Origin: Novosphingobium sp.
GTDB lineage: Bacteria; Pseudomonadota; Alphaproteobacteria; Sphingomonadales; Sphingomonadaceae
Length of the DNA: 64,000 nt
NCBI GenBank assembly: GCA_024236175.1
Contig: JACKKY010000001.1
Location: forward strand, 1,550,001-1,614,000
Direction of reading: 5' to 3'
The position numbers and the translations under genes were made by a program. Positions 59,579-64,000 of this stretch are shown piece after piece (position 1 is the stretch's first letter; each line of letters opens with the position of its first letter). Under the pieces are notes generated by a model. It saw only the letters and a list, made by a program, of their open reading frames with translations. It had not been told where the DNA came from and searched no databases.

Positions 59579-59597
59579 GAGCTTGGTCTCGCTTTCG

Positions 59598-60152
59598 TCA
59601 AAACAGTTCGACATCGCCGGTCGATGGGGCGGGGCTGGCGGCCGGTGTCGTTTCGGGTGCCAGTGTGTTCTCGATGGTCCGGCACCGGACGCGGCCGGTC
59701 GCCGGGCGAAAATCCACGCGTCGTGCGCAGGTTCCGCCAAGATCCTCGCGGGCGAGCGGAATTTTCTCGGTATCCAGGAACTTGCGGGCGAACTCGGCGT
59801 TCGCCGTGCCGATTTGCGCCATGCCCTGGCGCAGATTGGCTCCGCCGTACAAATGCGCGCGCAGGCGATCCTTGCGAGCGCCATGCGAGAGCATCTCGTT
59901 GATCAGCAGTTCCATCAGATAGACGCCGTAGTGCTCGTCGATCTTGCTGCCCGCGCGGCTGGCGGGCGGTTCGGCGAGCAGGAAATGGTTCATTCCGCCG
60001 ACTTCGGAGATCGGGTCGAAGAGGCAGGTGGCCACGCAGCTGCCCAGCACGGTGCTGAGCTCCACGCGCGGCCCGGCGCTGACACGAACCTCGCCCTGAA
60101 GGACGGTGATGCGCATCATCGGCTTGGCCGGGATGATCGGTTCTTGGAACAT
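59598..60152 (-). CDS. cheD: Chemoreceptor glutamine deamidase CheD
   Basis: A 184-residue CheD: LGSCVATC with catalytic Cys39 and GGMNHFLLAE with His56; a Thr in the family's third position is likely. It deamidates Gln residues of MCPs. The C-terminal ~20 residues (PETTPAASPAPSTG) are a Pro/Ala-rich tail. The gene lies 5 bp after cheB; frames longer than 60152 are cheB shadows. Confidence 0.88.
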   Translation of the reverse strand: MFQEPIIPAKPMMRITVLQGEVRVSAGPRVELSTVLGSCVATCLFDPISEVGGMNHFLLAEPPASRAGSKIDEHYGVYLMELLINEMLSHGARKDRLRAHLYGGANLRQGMAQIGTANAEFARKFLDTEKIPLAREDLGGTCARRVDFRPATGRVRCRTIENTLAPETTPAASPAPSTGDVELF

Positions 60153-60157
60153 ATCGG

Positions 60158-61183
60158 TCAGGCAGCCTTTTTCAGTGCATGTTGGGCGATAAGCTCGAGC
60201 GGTGAGACGACGCCTGCGGCACCGAGGGAGATTGCAGCCTTCGGCATGCCGAAGACGGTGCAAGTGGCCTGGTCCTGGGCGATGGTGTGCGCCCCGGCCT
60301 GGGCCATTGCGAGCAGCCCCCTGGCCCCGTCGCTGCCCATGCCCGTCAGCAGGATTCCGACCGCGTGGCGGCCTGCCGTTTCGGCAACGGACTGAAACAG
60401 CACGTCGACACTCGGCCTGTGGCCTGAAACCGGATCTCCGGGAACCAGCCGCGTATTGAATTGCGCGGAACCCGAAATGGCGAGATGCCGTTCGCCACCG
60501 GGAGCGAGATAGACCGTCCCCGGCCGCATCGGCATGCCATGCTCGGCAAGCTGGACGTTCGCGGGGCTGGCCAGATCCAGTGTCTTGGCAATCGCCGCCG
60601 CGAAACGCGGGTTGACGTGCTGGACGATGACCGTCGGCGGACAGTTTTCCGGGAAGCGCGACAACACCGCCTGCAGTGCCTCGACTCCGCCGGTCGACGA
60701 TCCGATCGCGATCAGCTGCGTGTCGCTGTCTGCGGCGAACTGCACCTGGGGCGTGGCCGTCTTTGCGGCGGCGGTACGGTTGTCGAAGCGCACCTGTGCT
60801 GCCTGGCGGACAAGGGCGGCAAGCCTGCCTTCGTCGTCCAGCGCCATTCCCGAACCATGGTCCGATTTCGAGTAGCAATCGACCGCCCCGAGCGCGAGCG
60901 CGCGGGCCGAAATCTCGTTACCGGCCTGGGTTGCGCCCGAGACGATGATCACCGGCGTCGGCCGCAGCGTCATGATCTTCTCGAGGAAGTCGAGACCGTT
61001 CATTCCGGGCATCTCGATGTCGAGAGTGACGACGTCGGGGTCGAGCTGCTTGATCAGCTGGCGCCCTTCGGCGGCATCTGCGGCCGTGCCGACCACGGAG
61101 ATGTCCGATTCCTTCGACAGCCGCGCAGTCAGGATGGCGCGCATCGTCGGGGAATCGTCGATGATGAGGACGCGAGTGGTCAT
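60158..61183 (-). CDS. cheB: Chemotaxis protein-glutamate methylesterase CheB
   Basis: A 341-residue protein: receiver domain (Asp9-Asp10, phosphoacceptor Asp55 in TLDIEMPGMNGLDFL), linker, then methylesterase with catalytic triad in GSSTGGVEAL (Ser), IVQHVNP (His) and GMGSDGARGL (Asp). It demethylates receptor glutamates. The ATG overlaps the cheR stop (ATGA). Confidence 0.92.
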   Translation of the reverse strand: MTTRVLIIDDSPTMRAILTARLSKESDISVVGTAADAAEGRQLIKQLDPDVVTLDIEMPGMNGLDFLEKIMTLRPTPVIIVSGATQAGNEISARALALGAVDCYSKSDHGSGMALDDEGRLAALVRQAAQVRFDNRTAAAKTATPQVQFAADSDTQLIAIGSSTGGVEALQAVLSRFPENCPPTVIVQHVNPRFAAAIAKTLDLASPANVQLAEHGMPMRPGTVYLAPGGERHLAISGSAQFNTRLVPGDPVSGHRPSVDVLFQSVAETAGRHAVGILLTGMGSDGARGLLAMAQAGAHTIAQDQATCTVFGMPKAAISLGAAGVVSPLELIAQHALKKAA

Positions 61184-62049
61184 GCCTGCGTCCTCCGGTA
61201 GATGGTCGGGCCGGCAACCTGGAATTGCTCGGCGGCGGGTCCGGTGACGCGTTCGCTATGGCCGATGTAGAGGTAACCGCCCGGCGCGAGCGCGCCTGCG
61301 AAGCGGGAGACCAGCTTTTCTTTCGTGGGATTGTCGAAATAGATCATCACGTTCCTGCAGAAAATCACGTCGAACCGGCCTTTCATCGGCCATTCGCCCA
61401 GCAGGTTCAGAAGCCGGAACCGCACGAAGGAGCGCAGTTCGTCGGTCATCGTCGAAGTGCCGTTCGCATCGCGGGTCCATGTCTGGCGAAGTGCCTGGGG
61501 CACGGCCTCGACATCCTTCGTCGCATAGCTGGCCTGGGAAGCGGCCTTCAGCGCGTGGGGCGCGAGGTCGCTGGCGAGCAGGCGAAGGTCCTGTGACGCG
61601 ATGCGGCGTCCCTCGGCGCGGTCGGGGCCGAGCAGGGTCATGGCCAGCGACCAGGTTTCCTCGCCGCTGGAGCAACCGGCCGACCAGATGCGCAGCCGGT
61701 CGCCCGCCGCGAGCCGTCGCAGGAGATTCGGCCGCAATTCCTGTTCGAAGTGCTCGAAATGGTGCGATTCGCGGTAGAAATAGGTGTGGTTGGTCGTGAG
61801 TGCCGCGACCGCGCGCGCCTGTTCGGCCGTGTCCTTGCGGATCAGCTCCACATAGTTGGCGAACGTGCTGCAGTTCGAGGCGCGCACCATCGGGGCGAGC
61901 CGTGAATAGACGAGCATGGACTTGCCGTCCGGAAGCACGATGCCCGCCTGGCTGTAGACGATTTCCGAGATCGCCTTGAAGTCGGCCGGACCGTATACGC
62001 TCGGGCTGATGCCCGGCAACGGTTCGGCAAAGGCAAGGGCCGAACTCAT
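61180..62049 (-). CDS. cheR: Chemotaxis protein methyltransferase CheR
   Basis: A 289-residue CheR: N-terminal helical domain (TTNHTYFYRESHHFE), SAM-binding IWSAGCSSGEETWS, FDVIFCRNVMIYFD and the terminal GYLYIGHSER. It methylates MCP glutamates. ATG 62049 overlaps the cheA stop (ATGA); an ATG 21 bp upstream lies in cheA and is less likely. Confidence 0.92.
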   Translation of the reverse strand: MSSALAFAEPLPGISPSVYGPADFKAISEIVYSQAGIVLPDGKSMLVYSRLAPMVRASNCSTFANYVELIRKDTAEQARAVAALTTNHTYFYRESHHFEHFEQELRPNLLRRLAAGDRLRIWSAGCSSGEETWSLAMTLLGPDRAEGRRIASQDLRLLASDLAPHALKAASQASYATKDVEAVPQALRQTWTRDANGTSTMTDELRSFVRFRLLNLLGEWPMKGRFDVIFCRNVMIYFDNPTKEKLVSRFAGALAPGGYLYIGHSERVTGPAAEQFQVAGPTIYRRTQA

Positions 62050-64000
62050 GCTGCCAACCTCTCCTGGCAAGCCAGTGAGCTGGCGACAAGGCCGTCAACG
62101 TCGAGGATCAGGGCAACGCGGCCATCGCCGAGGATGGTCGCGCCCGATATGCCCTCCACCGAGCGGTAGTGCGTATCCAGGCTCTTGATGACGAACTGGC
62201 GCTGGTCGCAGATGTCGTCGACGAGCAGGGCCGCCTGGCCGTGAAGTTCGGTATCGACGACGATGAATACCCCTTCCTCCGCCGATGCGAGGGACTGGGG
62301 AACGCCGACCGTCTGGCAGATCGGCAGGACCGGAATGAACCGGCCGCGCACGTTGAGCATCTGCCGCGACGAACCCATGCCCTGCACGTCGCCGGATACC
62401 GGCCGCAGGCTTTCGACCACATGGGCAAGCGGCACGACCAGCGTTTCCTCGCCGACATTCACGATCATGCCGTCCGAGATCGCGAGCGTCAGCGGCAGGG
62501 TGAGGGTGAATGTCGTGCCTTCGCCTTCGCTGGACGAAATGGTGATGCGGCCGCCGAGATCCTTCACGTTCTGGCGGACGACATCCATTCCGACCCCGCG
62601 GCCGGAAACATTGGTGATGTTGTCGGCCGTCGAGAAGCCCGGGGCGAAGATGAGATTGTCGATCTCTTCCTTCGAAAGCTGGGCGTCCGCCGCGACGATG
62701 CCCTTGTCGATCGCCTTGGCGAGGACCTTCTCGCGGTTGATACCGCGTCCGTCGTCGGCAATGCTGATCAGGATACGGCCCGAGCGGTGTTCGGCCGCAA
62801 GGGTCAGGGTTCCTTCGGCGCCCTTGCCGGCGGCAAGCCGGTCTTCGGTGCTTTCGATACCGTGATCGACCGCGTTGCGGATCAGGTGGGTGAGCGGTTC
62901 GCTCAGCCTTTCGATGACGGTCTTGTCGAGTTCGGTGGATTCGCCGACGACTTCCAGCTTCACCTGCTTGCCCGTCGACTGCGCGAGTTCGCGCAGGATG
63001 CGCGGCACGCGGCTGAAGACCGAGCCGATCGGCTGGGCGCGGATCGACATCGCGCTTTCCTGGATGTCGCGCGTGAGGCCTTCGAGCATGGCCAGTTCCT
63101 CGCCCGCGGCGACGCCTTCGCCCGACAGGCGCTGGGCCAACATGGCCTGGGCGATCACCAGCTCGCCGACCGAATCGATCAGCCGGTCCAGCTTCGCAAG
63201 GTCGATGCGGATCGACTGGCCTTGCGCGGGTGCGGCCGGCGCGGGCGCGGCAGCCGGCGCGGCTGCCGGTGCGGCGCTGGCCGGAGCGGCGGCCGCTTCC
63301 GCCACAGCCGGTTTTGCCGGCTCGGGCGCGGCTTGCGGTGCCGGCGGTGCCTGACCGGCCTCGACGGGCGGCATGCCCTCGTCTCCGATGCCGATCGCGC
63401 AGTCGTCGGATACGAAATCGAACACGTCACGGACCGCGTCTTCGCTGGCGCTATCGGGCATGGTGAAAGTCCAGCCAAGGTAGCCGTGAGCCGGATCGAG
63501 ATTGTCCAGCTGCGGAACTTTCGACACGTCGCAATGCGTGCACTCACCGCCCAGATTGACGAGTTCGCGCAACATCAGCAGCGGTTCGCTGCCGTTCTGC
63601 ATCGCGCCGGCATGCGGGCGGACGTGGACTTCCCAGGTTTTCGGCTGGGCTTCTCCGGTAATGTCTCCGACGATGTCGTCGAGCAGTGAATCGAAATCGA
63701 GGCCGGCGTCCGATCCCTCGTCGCTTGCTTCCGGCTGCGGTTCGGAATCGCTCGAGGCGGCTACTTCCGCATCCGCTGGGGTCTCCCCGGCCTCGGGCTC
63801 CTCGCCCGCGCCGGCTGAACCGGCGTTCGCGGCCTGGGCCGCAGTCAGCTCGCCGAGCAGCGAGGCGTCATCGGGCGGCTCGCCCCCCTCCCGCGCCGCC
63901 GTGACATGGTCGCTCAGCGTGTCGAGCGCCCGCAGCAGCAGGTCGACCAGCTGCTCGGTGACCGGTACGGCGCCGTCGCGCACATCGGAAAGCAGCGTTT
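62046..64000 (-). CDS. cheA: Chemotaxis histidine kinase CheA (5' end outside window)
   Basis: The C-terminal ~650 residues of CheA; the frame is open to the right edge, so the phosphorylated-His Hpt domain is only partly present or missing. Seen in order: an Hpt-end helix (VTEQLVDLLLRALDTLSDHV), a P2-like acidic region, a long Ala/Pro linker, the dimerisation P3 helices, and the ATPase boxes HLIRNAVDHGIES, ISIADDGRGI and SGRGVGMDVVRQNV with GEGTTFTLTLPLTLAI. A C-terminal CheW-like domain follows. First seen gene of the chemotaxis operon. Confidence 0.92.
   Translation of the reverse strand, partial: TLLSDVRDGAVPVTEQLVDLLLRALDTLSDHVTAAREGGEPPDDASLLGELTAAQAANAGSAGAGEEPEAGETPADAEVAASSDSEPQPEASDEGSDAGLDFDSLLDDIVGDITGEAQPKTWEVHVRPHAGAMQNGSEPLLMLRELVNLGGECTHCDVSKVPQLDNLDPAHGYLGWTFTMPDSASEDAVRDVFDFVSDDCAIGIGDEGMPPVEAGQAPPAPQAAPEPAKPAVAEAAAAPASAAPAAAPAAAPAPAAPAQGQSIRIDLAKLDRLIDSVGELVIAQAMLAQRLSGEGVAAGEELAMLEGLTRDIQESAMSIRAQPIGSVFSRVPRILRELAQSTGKQVKLEVVGESTELDKTVIERLSEPLTHLIRNAVDHGIESTEDRLAAGKGAEGTLTLAAEHRSGRILISIADDGRGINREKVLAKAIDKGIVAADAQLSKEEIDNLIFAPGFSTADNITNVSGRGVGMDVVRQNVKDLGGRITISSSEGEGTTFTLTLPLTLAISDGMIVNVGEETLVVPLAHVVESLRPVSGDVQGMGSSRQMLNVRGRFIPVLPICQTVGVPQSLASAEEGVFIVVDTELHGQAALLVDDICDQRQFVIKSLDTHYRSVEGISGATILGDGRVALILDVDGLVASSLACQERLAA

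Noticed and set aside
1..64000. CRISPR arrays, tRNA or rRNA genes, IS transposases, phage genes
   Set aside because: No regularly spaced direct repeats, cloverleaf-like segments, transposase or phage proteins were noticed; coding density leaves little room. A tool scan was not possible.

Overview
The window is 64 kb of GC-rich, densely coded bacterial DNA with ATGA-type stop/start overlaps throughout. The gene content points to an alphaproteobacterium, most likely a sphingomonad (Novosphingobium/Sphingobium-like). This rests on the many SDR, P450, LLM and SnoaL-type catabolic genes, an ECF SigF/NrsF pair, a Slam-type lipoprotein exporter and sphingomonad-style palindromic repeats. The assignment is an inference from content, not from a marker gene. 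No rRNA, tRNA or CRISPR was seen.

Layout. 1-3510 (+): end of a sulfotransferase gene, a TIM-barrel isomerase-like gene, a DUF1214-like gene and a GST, all translationally coupled. 3637-5790 (+): a lipoprotein-type PQQ/haem alcohol dehydrogenase. 5813-9423: amidohydrolase, enoyl-CoA hydratase, phosphotransferase and SDR. 9509-13152 (+): a complete bufferin-type metal-stress operon (bufA1-bufB-bufC-doxX-sigF-nrsF) preceded by a promoter that matches the Caulobacter SigF consensus exactly. 13230-18367: a SnoaL-like gene, a REP doublet, a MaoC hydratase and methylcrotonyl-CoA carboxylase (mccB, mccA). The two mcc genes are separated by a DUF559 endonuclease gene lying between 60-bp structured inverted repeats. 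18520-23207 (-): six-gene catabolic operon (SDR, two SnoaL-like paralogues, LLM oxidoreductase, Zn alcohol dehydrogenase, TIM-barrel enzyme) with a divergent GbsR/MarR regulator. 23726-30115: indolepyruvate-ferredoxin-oxidoreductase-type enzyme, CoA transferase, a crotonase whose catalytic residues are those of 6-oxocamphor hydrolase, and a nitrobindin-like protein. 30225-31682: soluble transhydrogenase.

31826-39082 (-): P450 operon (acylating aldehyde dehydrogenase, aldehyde dehydrogenase with a CTG start, SDR, P450, MDR reductase, DUF2889 protein). 39365-41804 (+): succinate-semialdehyde dehydrogenase-like enzyme and FAH-family hydrolase. 42018-45690: an alpha/beta-hydrolase-fold protein with Ala at the nucleophile position, an AraC regulator and an ACMSD-like amidohydrolase. 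45691-53961: an IclR regulator divergent from a seven-gene operon (SDR, LLM monooxygenase, HSL esterase, two tandem LuxE-like proteins, two SDRs) whose parts recall the lux operon. 53992-56666 (-): Slam-type outer-membrane protein plus a TbpB-like lipoprotein. 56976-64000 (-): a chemotaxis operon cheA-cheR-cheB-cheD-cheY-cheW-small gene-globin MCP; cheA runs off the right edge.

How it works together. Most of the first 54 kb looks like an accessory catabolic region. Oxygenases (P450, LLM) and PQQ/NAD dehydrogenases would oxidise an alicyclic or terpenoid-like substrate. C-C hydrolases (OCH-like crotonase, FAH family) would open rings, and CoA-linked enzymes (CoA transferase, crotonases, MaoC, MCC) would carry the fragments to central metabolism. 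The substrate cannot be read from the sequence. The bufferin operon (copper/heavy-metal stress), the Slam system and the chemotaxis operon are separate functional units.
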